Assembly (NCBI GenBank): GCA_002493595.1
Contig: DKZG01000020.1
Coordinates: 1-14,598, forward strand
Direction of reading: 5' to 3'
DNA from: Ruminococcaceae bacterium UBA7080
Lineage (GTDB): Bacteria > Bacillota > Clostridia > Oscillospirales > Acutalibacteraceae
DNA length: 14,598 bases
The notes under the pieces were generated by a model. It saw only the letters and a program-made list of their open reading frames with translations, was not told where the DNA came from and did no database searches. The translations under genes were made by a program, and so were the position numbers. Positions 7,628 through 14,228 of this stretch are shown piece after piece. The stretch's first letter is position 1; each line of letters starts with the position of its first letter.

Positions 7628-7930
7628 TTATTTAACCCCCTCCATAGTTATTGCACCCAAGTGACATGCTTTAACGCAAATGCCGCAGCCCTTGCAGTGG
7701 TCATAATCAAAAGCACCACGTTTTCCGTCAACAACCTGAATACAGCTGTCCGGACATACGGGAACACACATTAAACAATGAATACATTTATCCTCGTCAA
7801 TTTGAGGCTTAACAGAAGTCCATTCACCTGTATTAAATGCTTCTGATGTTTTTTCGCCGTAAATCTGCATACCTTCGGTGAGCTCCTGCCAGGTACAGTC
7901 CAAATGGAGTTTATTAACATCTGATTTCAT
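7628..7930 (-). CDS. porD: 2-oxoacid:ferredoxin oxidoreductase, delta (ferredoxin-like) subunit
   Basis: This small electron-transfer subunit holds two [4Fe-4S] clusters that carry electrons between the TPP site and free ferredoxin. The 100 residues contain two CxxCxxCxxxC motifs: Cys49, 52, 55, 59 (CIHCLMCVPVCP) and Cys79, 82, 85, 89 (CKGCGICVKAC). The second is followed by His instead of the more usual Pro. About 48 residues precede the clusters and include 'TGEWTSVKPQID', which resembles the TGSWRxxxP lead-in of Por delta subunits; free 2[4Fe-4S] ferredoxins lack this. An AGGAGG site precedes the ATG at 7930. It lies between porC (15-base gap) and porA (one-base gap). Confidence 0.92.
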   Translation of the reverse strand: MKSDVNKLHLDCTWQELTEGMQIYGEKTSEAFNTGEWTSVKPQIDEDKCIHCLMCVPVCPDSCIQVVDGKRGAFDYDHCKGCGICVKACHLGAITMEGVK

Positions 7931-7945
7931 AATGAATTCTCCTCC

Positions 7946-8518
7946 TTATTTAACCTCTTCAAAAGCCATTCTAAGGGCATTCATATTACCCTCAATAACC
8001 TCAGGCTTTGAAGCAAACTTGTGTGAAAATGAATTTTCCATTTCAGCAAAAAAGGTATCCTTATCCATAACACCCGAAACCCTGACAATAGCGGCAAGCA
8101 TGGGTGTATTCGGAAAATATCTTCCAAGGCATGCCTTTGATATTTTTTTTGCATCAATAGTATAAACACGACCCTTATATCCGCCAAGCTTATGCTTAAT
8201 ATCATCCGGTGTCTTCGCTGTGTTAACCACTATACCGCCTGATTCTTTCAGTCCTTCCGTAACATGAACAACATCAAGAAGACCCTCATCAACAACTACA
8301 ACAAAATCAGGTTCGTAAATATTGGAATGAACCCTGATTTCGTTTGTGCTTATTCTGTTATAAGCGGTAATAGGTGCACCCATACGCTCAGGACCGTATT
8401 CAGGAAAGCCCTGCACAAAACTGCCTGTTTTAAATGCAACATCTGCCAGCAGAAGAGCAGCTGTCTTGGCGCCCTGCCCTCCGCGTCCGTGCCAGCGAAT
8501 TTCTGTTAAATTTGACAT
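7946..8518 (-). CDS. porC: 2-oxoacid:ferredoxin oxidoreductase, gamma subunit
   Basis: The gamma subunit is the CoA-binding, structural catalytic-family subunit of the four-part enzyme. The 190 residues begin 'LTEIRWHGRGGQGAKTAALLLA', with the glycine-rich GRGGQG at 11-16. They continue with 'GFPEYGPERMGAPITAYNRIS' at about 39-58, the family signature. 'MDKDTFFAEM' and 'NMNALRMAFEEVK' form the usual C-terminal helices. It is the first gene of the operon: its ATG at 8518 lies about 25 bases after the T-tract of the T-box terminator, with an AGAGGG ribosome site nine bases upstream. Expression therefore depends on tRNA-dependent antitermination in the leader. No synthetase or amino-acid gene lies between leader and porC. 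Confidence 0.92.
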   Translation of the reverse strand: MSNLTEIRWHGRGGQGAKTAALLLADVAFKTGSFVQGFPEYGPERMGAPITAYNRISTNEIRVHSNIYEPDFVVVVDEGLLDVVHVTEGLKESGGIVVNTAKTPDDIKHKLGGYKGRVYTIDAKKISKACLGRYFPNTPMLAAIVRVSGVMDKDTFFAEMENSFSHKFASKPEVIEGNMNALRMAFEEVK

Positions 8519-8542
8519 TATTGTAATCCCTCTTTCATTATT

Positions 8543-8581
8543 AAAATAAAAAAGCCTCTTTGCCCGTTAGGACAAAGAGGC
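8543..8581 (-). terminator. Regulated terminator of the T-box leader
   Basis: A 12-pair stem (GCCTCTTTG with CAAAGAGGC, extended by U-G and two C-G pairs) has a 4-base loop and is followed by TTTTTTATTTT on the minus strand. Its 5' arm (CCTCTTT) can instead pair with AAAGAG just before the T-box sequence at 8593-8607, giving the alternative antiterminator. It ends transcription ahead of porC when the cognate tRNA is charged. Confidence 0.93.
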
Positions 8582-8808
8582 GATAATAAATACCGTGGTA
8601 CCACTCTTTTTCGTTTATAAAAACGCACTTTATGTACTGTCATACACTATCCTGCTATCGGTGGAAGCCGTCTGCGCCTACTTGCTTTCAGCACAGCCAC
8701 TCAGAGAGGATATTCTATTTACAGCTGCATCGGCTCACACCATCCGCCGACTCTCTGTAAGAAGCCCGATAAATAAAACCTGTTCTCATCAACGTGTTAT
8801 CTATTATT
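8543..8808 (-). promoter_or_regulatory. T-box riboswitch leader of porCDAB, probable isoleucine (AUC) specifier
   Basis: Canonical T-box elements occur in order. The Stem I start is GATGAGAACAGG (8790-8779). An AGAGAG motif (8756-8751) leads to a TCGGC/GCCGA apical stem with the GGTGTGA distal loop. The specifier strand GAAT-ATC-C-TCTCT-GAG lies at 8715-8700, then the GTAGGCGCAG of the Stem II region. The T-box AGAGTGGTACCACGG (8607-8593) and the terminator follow. GAGA (8787-8784) pairs with TCTC (8707-8704), and TTACAG (8760-8755) with CTGTAA (8724-8719). Aligned with the B. subtilis glyQS leader (GAAA-GGC-A-TTCTT-GAG), the specifier is ATC at 8711-8709, isoleucine. One register earlier would give TAT (Tyr). 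The bulge UGGU pairs with an A discriminator, which suits both tRNAs. The base after the specifier is C; A is more common. That it is a T-box is very secure; the amino acid is less so. Confidence 0.95.
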
Positions 8809-8814
8809 GAGAAT

Positions 8815-8843
8815 ATAATAATACGGCAAAAGTCATTTGTCAA
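8815..8843 (-). promoter_or_regulatory. Sigma-A promoter of the T-box/por operon
   Basis: TTGACA (8843-8838) and TATTAT (8820-8815) are separated by exactly 17 bases, which puts the transcription start near 8808. The TGA stop codon of the TPR gene lies inside the -35 box. No terminator separates that gene from this promoter, so some transcripts from the hscC operon could also enter the T-box leader. Confidence 0.88.
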
Positions 8844-9310
8844 GAATTTTTTAATAATTTTTTCAGCTCATCAACACGTGAACTTTCACCCATATCATTA
8901 TATTTCTCAATCATATATTCAAGTATCTCATTATCATATGCCTTTCTTTCTACAGCAAGCCTTGCGATGCTAAGCGCCTTATGTTCCTTCTTATCCTGAT
9001 CATAGATACTTATAAGAATTTTACAGGCATATTGAATGTCGTTTTGACACCTTTCGTTTGCGTCAAGTTCAAGTCCCCTTTGCAAAAGAGGGACAGCCTC
9101 GCCGATATTGCCGCTTCTGTAAAGCTCAAAGCCCTTTTGAAGATAATCCGAAGCACTCTCTTCAGTTATAATTTCCTTGGATTTATTGATTTTCTCCTTG
9201 ATCTTAGAAACAATGATTTTATATAAAAGAACTGCTATCGCAGCAATAGCCAGCACAACCTTAACTGCAAGGCGTGAGTGATGTGATAAATAATCAAGTA
9301 TTTCTGTCAT
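8840..9310 (-). CDS. Membrane-anchored TPR protein of the HscC operon
   Basis: I recognise the architecture but no named family. The 156-residue protein has one N-terminal membrane helix (about 14-33, 'LAVKVVLAIAAIAVLLYKIIV'), then a basic linker (KIKEKINKSK). Helical repeats of TPR type follow: 'SDYLQKGFELYRSGNIGEAVPLLQRGLELDAN' at about 54-85 is a good TPR, and one or two degenerate repeats run on to about 150. Its start overlaps the end of the J-protein gene by 17 bases. The nearest ribosome site, AAGGA, is unusually distant (about 13 bases), so re-initiation by ribosomes finishing the J gene is likely. With an Hsp70 and a J-like protein upstream, a role as co-chaperone or substrate-recruiting adaptor at the membrane is a reasonable inference. 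The stop codon sits in the -35 box of the por promoter. Confidence 0.7.
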   Translation of the reverse strand: MTEILDYLSHHSRLAVKVVLAIAAIAVLLYKIIVSKIKEKINKSKEIITEESASDYLQKGFELYRSGNIGEAVPLLQRGLELDANERCQNDIQYACKILISIYDQDKKEHKALSIARLAVERKAYDNEILEYMIEKYNDMGESSRVDELKKLLKNS

Positions 9311-10172
9311 AAAATTTTTTCATTCCTTTTCTTATTAATATAAATGCAGCTGCAAAAAATACGATGGAAATCATTGTAAGAATGGCAACTTCCCATTTTT
9401 TATAGGCAATAAGCAATACCGTCATGACCATAAAAACAAATGCAGCTATACGGCAAAGCTTTAAAACATCATCAAAATACTTGTATTGCTTTGCTTTAAT
9501 TGCAATAATTTTATCATACAGCACTTCAATTTCACCACTCTCATCCAGATACAGCACCTCTGAAAAATCCGTGCATTTGTATAAAGCGTTAGCAAGCGTA
9601 TCATAAAGCTTATAGGTTTTGAAAAAAAGACAAAGCTCCTGCATAAAAATCGGCTCATACCTGATTTCATAAAACAAATCCGTATCAAAAATATTAAGCC
9701 AGCTGCGCTCATTTTCATCTGCAAACTTTCTTCTGTTGTAAAGCTCCGACATTTTTCGCATAATGATTTCTGTTTTTTCCATAATCTCATTATTATGCTT
9801 AAGATCGTTCCTTTTAATTACGCCGTCAAAATCAAACTCATTTTCTAAGCGGGGCTGAGCGTTTGAATGTTCCTGATAAACCTGATTAAAATCAATTTCA
9901 CTGGGCTCATCGTTTTCCAACGCTTTCAATGTTTCTGTTTTTGAAAAATCAAGTTGTTCAGAAAGCGTGCTTTTTTCCGAATTATCCTGAAACTTTACAG
10001 CATTTGACTGAAAGCGGGCAATGTTAACGGCTTGTCTGTATGCTTCATGCAGTCTTCTGAACGCTTCGGGATGTTCCTCAGGATGTACAAGCTTTGATTT
10101 TTCTGCATAAGCTTTTTTGATTTGGCGCATATCATTTGTACGTGATATTCCAAGCTCTTCCCAAATCGTCAT
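9294..10172 (-). CDS. Membrane-anchored J-domain-like protein (DjlB/DjlC-like) with HPE motif
   Basis: This is the probable J-protein partner of the adjacent Hsp70. Residues 1-50, 'MTIWEELGISRTNDMRQIKKAY' through 'LHEAYRQAV', match a short J domain: helix I, helix II (IKKAYAEKSKLV), the loop, then helix III (FRRLHEAYRQA). The invariant HPD is HPE here (30-32), as in the degenerate J domains I recall in the DjlB/DjlC group that partner E. coli HscC. An acidic linker (about 55-115) and a helical region follow. Two membrane helices lie near the C terminus (about 239-257 and 261-281), so the J domain faces the cytoplasm from a C-terminal anchor. The start is two bases after the hscC stop, with a GGAGG site inside hscC. 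Whether HPE still stimulates ATPase is the open question. Confidence 0.8.
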   Translation of the reverse strand: MTIWEELGISRTNDMRQIKKAYAEKSKLVHPEEHPEAFRRLHEAYRQAVNIARFQSNAVKFQDNSEKSTLSEQLDFSKTETLKALENDEPSEIDFNQVYQEHSNAQPRLENEFDFDGVIKRNDLKHNNEIMEKTEIIMRKMSELYNRRKFADENERSWLNIFDTDLFYEIRYEPIFMQELCLFFKTYKLYDTLANALYKCTDFSEVLYLDESGEIEVLYDKIIAIKAKQYKYFDDVLKLCRIAAFVFMVMTVLLIAYKKWEVAILTMISIVFFAAAFILIRKGMKKFYDRNT

Positions 10173-10174
10173 GC

Positions 10175-11908
10175 TTAATCCTCCTCGTCATACACATCAT
10201 TATAGTAATCCAAGCTGTCAAACGGATTAACAAAGCTCTTCTCAATCGAGTCAAGAAACTGAGAAAAGCTTTCAGCTGCTTTTCTTATTTTGCGTTGATT
10301 TTGTGATGACAATGCCAAATCAAAGTATTCAAGACGTGAACTTATTATATTTCTTAAATCACCCACATTTTCCTCATAAAGTCTTTCTGCTTTTGCAATA
10401 AGCAGCTTATTTTCATCCAGCTCGCGAGGATGAATTTTTATTTTTTCAAGCTCACGCATTTTTTCCTTCAGTTCTTTTTCACTTAATCTGTTATTATTTA
10501 CAATCACCTTACTGACGGTCTTTCCGGTCTCCTTATTTGTAACATCCACTTGAAGAATACCGTTAATATCATATGTAAATCGAACATCTGCCTCGCGCTC
10601 ACCTGCAGGTGCAGGAGTAACCGGAATTTCCAGTTCGCCAAGATACAAATTATCATCAAAATACATTTTTTCTCCCTGCGCTACTTTAAAAACAAGTTTT
10701 TTCTGGTTATCGCACGCAGTGCAAAATGTTTTTTCAACACTGGCAGGCAAAGTAGCATTGCGCTCTATAACAGGAGAAAAAAGAGTTCTCTTTTCATCTG
10801 CATGATTAACAACCTGAGTACCAAGAGTAAAAGGACATATATCCGTTAATATCATATCTTTAATTTCTTCGTTGCGCGCTTTGATGCCGGCAGCAATTCC
10901 GGCACCTATCGCAACGGCAGTATCAGGCGATATAGAAACAGAAACTTCACGCCTAAAAAGATTCTCTAGATACTTTTGCACAAGCAGCATACGCGAAGAA
11001 CCGCCGATAAGAATGATATCTGATATTTCCGATGCAGATATACCGGCATCCTGCATAGCTTTTACAACAGGAATTTCAATGCGCTTAAAAATCGGTGCAG
11101 TAATATTTAACAGCTTTTGATTATCAAGTGCAAGTGAATAAACCTTATTGTCATAGTTAAGCACCATAGCTGTATCCGGCTGCGTTGAAAGTGTTATTTT
11201 GCACATTTCAGCTTGTTTGAGAATAACAGCCTTAACCTCATCACTGAGATTTTTGTAAGTCAAATGATTTGCTTTGCAGAAATATTCTGCTATGGCGTGA
11301 TTAAAATCATCACCGCCAAGATGGTTATCACCTGCAACGGCAACAATTTCAATGATTGAGTCAAAGATATCTACAATAGAAATATCCAGTGTACCGCCGC
11401 CGAAATCAAAAACAAGATACGTATCATCACTTTCATGATTGGCCCTGTATGCCAGTGCAGCCGCACTCGGTTCATTCACTATTCTTTCAACTTTAAATCC
11501 GGCCATCTCACCTGCAAGCTTAGTTGCACTTCTGCCATTATCATCAAAATAAGCAGGGACACTGATTACAGCCTCCTCAACACTTTCACCAAGAAAGGAT
11601 TCAGCATCCTCCTTAAGCTGACGTAAAATAAATGAGGACAATTCAGCAGCTGTAAATTCTCTGCCGTCAAGCATAATCTTTTTGCTGCTGCCCATAAAAC
11701 ACTTAAAAGATGCTGCGGTTTTATGGGGATGAGAAATAAGACGTTCCTTAGCAATTTTTCCTACCAGCATGTTTTTATTATCATCAAATCCCACAACTGA
11801 CGGTGTCATATATTCATTAAAGGAATTTGGTATCAAAGTACATTTTCCATCCTTCCATACAGACGCCAAACTGTTTGTTGTCCCTAAATCAATACCAATA
11901 ATAGCCAT
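10175..11908 (-). CDS. hscC: HscC-type Hsp70 chaperone
   Basis: This is an ATP-driven Hsp70 chaperone. At 577 residues it is shorter than DnaK (about 610-640), with a reduced C-terminal lid, and it resembles E. coli HscC along its length ('VWKDG...LIPN', 'LVGK', 'SHPHKTAASFK', 'ELSSFILRQLKEDAE', 'ILTDICPFTLG', 'VRFTYDINGILQVDV'). ATPase motifs are intact: GIDLGTTNS at 5-13, DFGGGTLD at 168-175 and IGGSSRM at 301-307. The interdomain linker falls near 350-357. The acidic tail YDEED is DnaK-like. The gene begins an operon with a J-like and a TPR membrane protein, the arrangement expected of a specialised chaperone for membrane-associated clients. There is no CIRCE upstream, so it is not under the same HrcA control as groESL. 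It could be misannotated as dnaK; no grpE or dnaJ adjoins it. Confidence 0.87.
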   Translation of the reverse strand: MAIIGIDLGTTNSLASVWKDGKCTLIPNSFNEYMTPSVVGFDDNKNMLVGKIAKERLISHPHKTAASFKCFMGSSKKIMLDGREFTAAELSSFILRQLKEDAESFLGESVEEAVISVPAYFDDNGRSATKLAGEMAGFKVERIVNEPSAAALAYRANHESDDTYLVFDFGGGTLDISIVDIFDSIIEIVAVAGDNHLGGDDFNHAIAEYFCKANHLTYKNLSDEVKAVILKQAEMCKITLSTQPDTAMVLNYDNKVYSLALDNQKLLNITAPIFKRIEIPVVKAMQDAGISASEISDIILIGGSSRMLLVQKYLENLFRREVSVSISPDTAVAIGAGIAAGIKARNEEIKDMILTDICPFTLGTQVVNHADEKRTLFSPVIERNATLPASVEKTFCTACDNQKKLVFKVAQGEKMYFDDNLYLGELEIPVTPAPAGEREADVRFTYDINGILQVDVTNKETGKTVSKVIVNNNRLSEKELKEKMRELEKIKIHPRELDENKLLIAKAERLYEENVGDLRNIISSRLEYFDLALSSQNQRKIRKAAESFSQFLDSIEKSFVNPFDSLDYYNDVYDEED

Positions 11909-11944
11909 TTATCTCACCCATAGTATATATGTTTTACTGTATTA

Positions 11945-11973
11945 ATTTTATCATTATACGATTCAATTGTAAA
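11945..11973 (-). promoter_or_regulatory. Sigma-A promoter of the hscC operon
   Basis: TTTACA (11973-11968) and TAAAAT (11950-11945) are 17 bases apart, about 37 bases upstream of the hscC start and just after the groEL terminator. No CIRCE or CtsR-like repeat is seen nearby. The ribosome site is a modest GGTGA close to the ATG. Confidence 0.7.
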
Positions 11974-11980
11974 TACCCAT

Positions 11981-12012
11981 ATAAAAAGAGACACAGCGTA
12001 CACTGTGTCTCT
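11981..12012 (-). terminator. Rho-independent terminator after groEL
   Basis: AGAGACACAG and CTGTGTCTCT form a perfect 10-pair stem around a 6-base loop. On the minus strand TTTTTATAT follows. It lies 31 bases after the groEL stop and separates groESL from the hscC operon. Confidence 0.93.
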
Positions 12013-12043
12013 GAAATATTCACTAACAATATTCTTAATATTA

Positions 12044-13684
12044 TTAATACATTCCTCCGCCTTGTGCTGCTGCCATAGCAGCTGCCTGTGCAGCATCAGC
12101 CTGTGGGTCCTTAATATCGGTAACAAGTGACTCTGTTGTAAGAACCATCGAAGCAACAGATGCTGCATTCTGAAGAGCCGAGCGTGTAACCTTTGCAGGA
12201 TCAACAATCCCCTCTTCAATCATATCGCAGTACTCATTTGTTGCGAAATTAAGACCATAACCAACCTTATCGGAATTCTTGATTTTATCAACGATAACAG
12301 AACCTTCCTCGCCTGCATTCAGAGCAATCTGACGTACCGGCTCTTCAAGTGCTTTAAGAACAATGGAAACACCTGTTTTGAAATCTGCATCTTCTGTATC
12401 AAGAAGTGCTTCAACAGCAGGAATTGCATTAATCAAAGCAACACCGCCGCCGGCAACGATACCCTCCTCTACAGCAGCCTTTGTTGCTGCAAGAGCATCT
12501 TCTATACGCAGCTTCATTTCCTTCATTTCGGTTTCGGTAGCTGCACCAACCTTGATTACGGCAACACCACCGGCCATTTTAGCAAGTCTCTCCTGTAATT
12601 TTTCACGATCAAACTCTGATGTGCTGCTTTCAATAGCAGTTTTTATCTGGCTTACTCTGTTTTTGATTTCATCAGTATTACCTGCTCCGTCAACAATAAT
12701 CGTATTTTCCTTTGTAACTTTAACCTGACGTGCTTTACCAAGCATAGCCATAGTAGCATCTTTAAGTTCAAGACCAAGATCTGATGTAATGACCTGACCA
12801 CCGGTAAGAATAGCTATATCCTGAAGCATATCCTTCCTTCTGTCGCCAAATCCGGGAGCCTTTACACACACGCAGGTGAATGTGCCGCGGAGTTTATTGA
12901 GAAGGATAGTCTGAAGTGCCTCGCCCTCAACATCTTCAGCGACAATAACAAGTTTCTGACCCGATTTAAGAACCGACTCCAAAAGAGGAAGAATATCCTG
13001 AACAGATGAAATCTTCTTATCTGTAATAAGAAGCATTGCATCATCAATAACAGCCTCCATCTTATCCGTATCCGTAACCATATAAGGTGAAATATAACCG
13101 CGGTCAAACTGCATACCCTCAACAACCTCGCATACAGTCTCAGCAGTCTTTGACTCCTCAATTGTGATAACGCCATCTGCAGAAACCTTATCCATCGCAT
13201 CTGCAATAAGTGCGCCCACAGTCTCATCACCTGCAGATACAGTTGCAACTCTTGCAATATCAGCAGAACCCTTAACAAGCTGTGAATTTGACTTAACAGC
13301 CTCAACCGTTGCATCAACAGCAGCCTTAATTCCATTTTTAACAGCCATTGGATTTGCACCGGCTGCTACATTCTTCATACCCTCACGCACGAGCGCCTGT
13401 GCAAGTAGAGTGGCAGTTGTGGTACCATCACCGGCATCATCATTGGTTTTGGATGAAACCTCTTTAACAAGCTGAGCGCCCATATTCTCAAAAGCATTTT
13501 CAAGCTCAATTTCCTTGGCAATTGTAACACCATCATTTGTAATAAGCGGTGCTCCGTATTTTTTATCAAGAACAACATTTCTGCCCTTAGGACCTAATGT
13601 AATTTTTACAGTATCAGCGAGTTTATCTATACCGGCCTGCAAAGCTTTGCGGGCATCCTCGCCATAAATAATATCTTTAGCCAT
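12044..13684 (-). CDS. groL: Chaperonin GroEL (Hsp60)
   Basis: GroEL is the 60-kDa chaperonin that encloses and refolds cytosolic proteins with the GroES lid, using ATP. The 546-residue length is standard and the start MAKDIIYGEDAR is typical. The nucleotide-binding loop (ITLGPKGRNVVLDKKYG at about 28-44), the catalytic GDGTTT at 85-90 and the apical segment 'VEGMQFDRGYISPYMVTD' are all present. 'AGGGVALINAI' and the flexible Gly/Met-rich tail ending GGGMY complete it. It follows groES by 26 bases with an AGGG ribosome site and is under the same promoter and CIRCE operator. Gene order, length and motifs leave little doubt. Nothing is missing or frameshifted. Confidence 0.99.
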   Translation of the reverse strand: MAKDIIYGEDARKALQAGIDKLADTVKITLGPKGRNVVLDKKYGAPLITNDGVTIAKEIELENAFENMGAQLVKEVSSKTNDDAGDGTTTATLLAQALVREGMKNVAAGANPMAVKNGIKAAVDATVEAVKSNSQLVKGSADIARVATVSAGDETVGALIADAMDKVSADGVITIEESKTAETVCEVVEGMQFDRGYISPYMVTDTDKMEAVIDDAMLLITDKKISSVQDILPLLESVLKSGQKLVIVAEDVEGEALQTILLNKLRGTFTCVCVKAPGFGDRRKDMLQDIAILTGGQVITSDLGLELKDATMAMLGKARQVKVTKENTIIVDGAGNTDEIKNRVSQIKTAIESSTSEFDREKLQERLAKMAGGVAVIKVGAATETEMKEMKLRIEDALAATKAAVEEGIVAGGGVALINAIPAVEALLDTEDADFKTGVSIVLKALEEPVRQIALNAGEEGSVIVDKIKNSDKVGYGLNFATNEYCDMIEEGIVDPAKVTRSALQNAASVASMVLTTESLVTDIKDPQADAAQAAAMAAAQGGGMY

Positions 13685-13710
13685 AATATCAACCCTTTCT
13701 AAAAAAATAA

Positions 13711-13983
13711 TTACTCAACAACAGCAAGAATATCTTTAACTGATGTGATTGTGTACTCTGTACCGTCAAGCTTAACCTCAGTACCTGAGTATTTGCTGAT
13801 AATAACCTTGTCGCCTTCCTTAACAGTCATAGGATTTTCCTCTGTACCCGGACCTACTGCAACTACCTCGCTCATTTCAGGTTTTTCCTGTGCAGACGCA
13901 GCAAGGATAAGGCCGCTCTTTGTTGTTTCCTCGGCTTCAAGAGACTTCAGAAGTACTCTGTCAGCAAGTGGTTTAATTGTCAT
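13711..13983 (-). CDS. groS: Co-chaperonin GroES (Hsp10)
   Basis: GroES caps the GroEL chamber. The product begins MTIKPLADRVLLK and carries the mobile loop (about residues 15-30, EAEETTKSGLIL) that docks on GroEL. 'VGPGT...VKEGDKVIISKYSGTEVKLDG' and 'YTITSVKDILAVVE' are the usual beta-barrel segments. I place the start at the ATG at 13983, giving 90 residues. The frame also opens at a GTG at 13992, but that GTG overlaps the ribosome site itself (GAGGTGA), whereas the ATG is spaced eight bases from GAGG and gives the normal family N terminus. It is the first gene of groES-groEL, expressed from a promoter with CIRCE in its leader. Confidence 0.98.
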   Translation of the reverse strand: MTIKPLADRVLLKSLEAEETTKSGLILAASAQEKPEMSEVVAVGPGTEENPMTVKEGDKVIISKYSGTEVKLDGTEYTITSVKDILAVVE

Positions 13984-14019
13984 GATCGTCACCTCTATAA
14001 ATATATATTTGTTTGCTTT

Positions 14020-14058
14020 TATTTGTTAGCACTCTATGTGTCTGAGTGCTAACAAATA
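14020..14058. promoter_or_regulatory. CIRCE operator (HrcA-binding site)
   Basis: An exact match to the consensus TTAGCACTC-N9-GAGTGCTAA lies at 14026-14052. Complementarity continues outward, so the arms are 15 bases each (14020-14034 and 14044-14058). It starts about three bases after the -10 box and covers the transcription start and early leader, where the heat-shock repressor HrcA would block initiation. hrcA itself is not in the window. Confidence 0.98.
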
Positions 14059-14060
14059 CT

Positions 14061-14088
14061 ATTTTAGCAATATTTTTCCATTTGTCAA
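14061..14088 (-). promoter_or_regulatory. Sigma-A promoter of groES-groEL
   Basis: TTGACA (14088-14083) and TAAAAT (14066-14061) are separated by 16 bases, immediately upstream of CIRCE. The transcript should have a leader of about 70 bases before groES. Confidence 0.88.
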
Positions 14089-14111
14089 GAGTATTAACAA
14101 AATATTCAAAA

Positions 14112-14156
14112 ATTATAGCCCTTTCATACTAATGTATAGTATGAAAGGGCTGTAAT
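14112..14156. terminator. Long perfect hairpin between tuf and groES
   Basis: The arms 14117-14131 (AGCCCTTTCATACTA) and 14137-14151 are exact reverse complements around a 5-base loop. The stem extends through one G-U and four A-T pairs to about 20 pairs. On the minus strand ATAATTTTTG follows, so it can serve as a second terminator of tuf, insulating the groES promoter only about 24 bases further on. It is longer than an ordinary terminator and could instead be a mobile repeat remnant or a small RNA's terminator. Confidence 0.6.
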
Positions 14157-14228
14157 ATTAATCAAAAAAACAAAACAAATATTTTAATCGCTAAAAAAAC
14201 AATTTCAAAAATCTCTAAATATGTAAAC

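Noticed and set aside
8595..8810. 71-codon plus-strand open frame across the T-box leader
   Set aside because: The stretch is fully explained as a structured RNA leader on the minus strand; the frame has no ribosome site or similarity.
11909..11980. Possible CIRCE or other heat-shock repeat upstream of hscC
   Set aside because: No match to TTAGCACTC or its partner arm was found here; only a sigma-A-like promoter is visible.
12862..13359. 165-codon Leu/Arg-rich minus-strand frame inside groEL
   Set aside because: It is an out-of-frame reading of groEL with highly biased composition; groEL is intact in the other frame.
13984..13992. GTG start giving GroES three extra residues (MTI before MTIKPL)
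   Set aside because: The GTG lies within the GAGGTGA ribosome site; the ATG at 13983 has correct spacing and gives the usual GroES N terminus.
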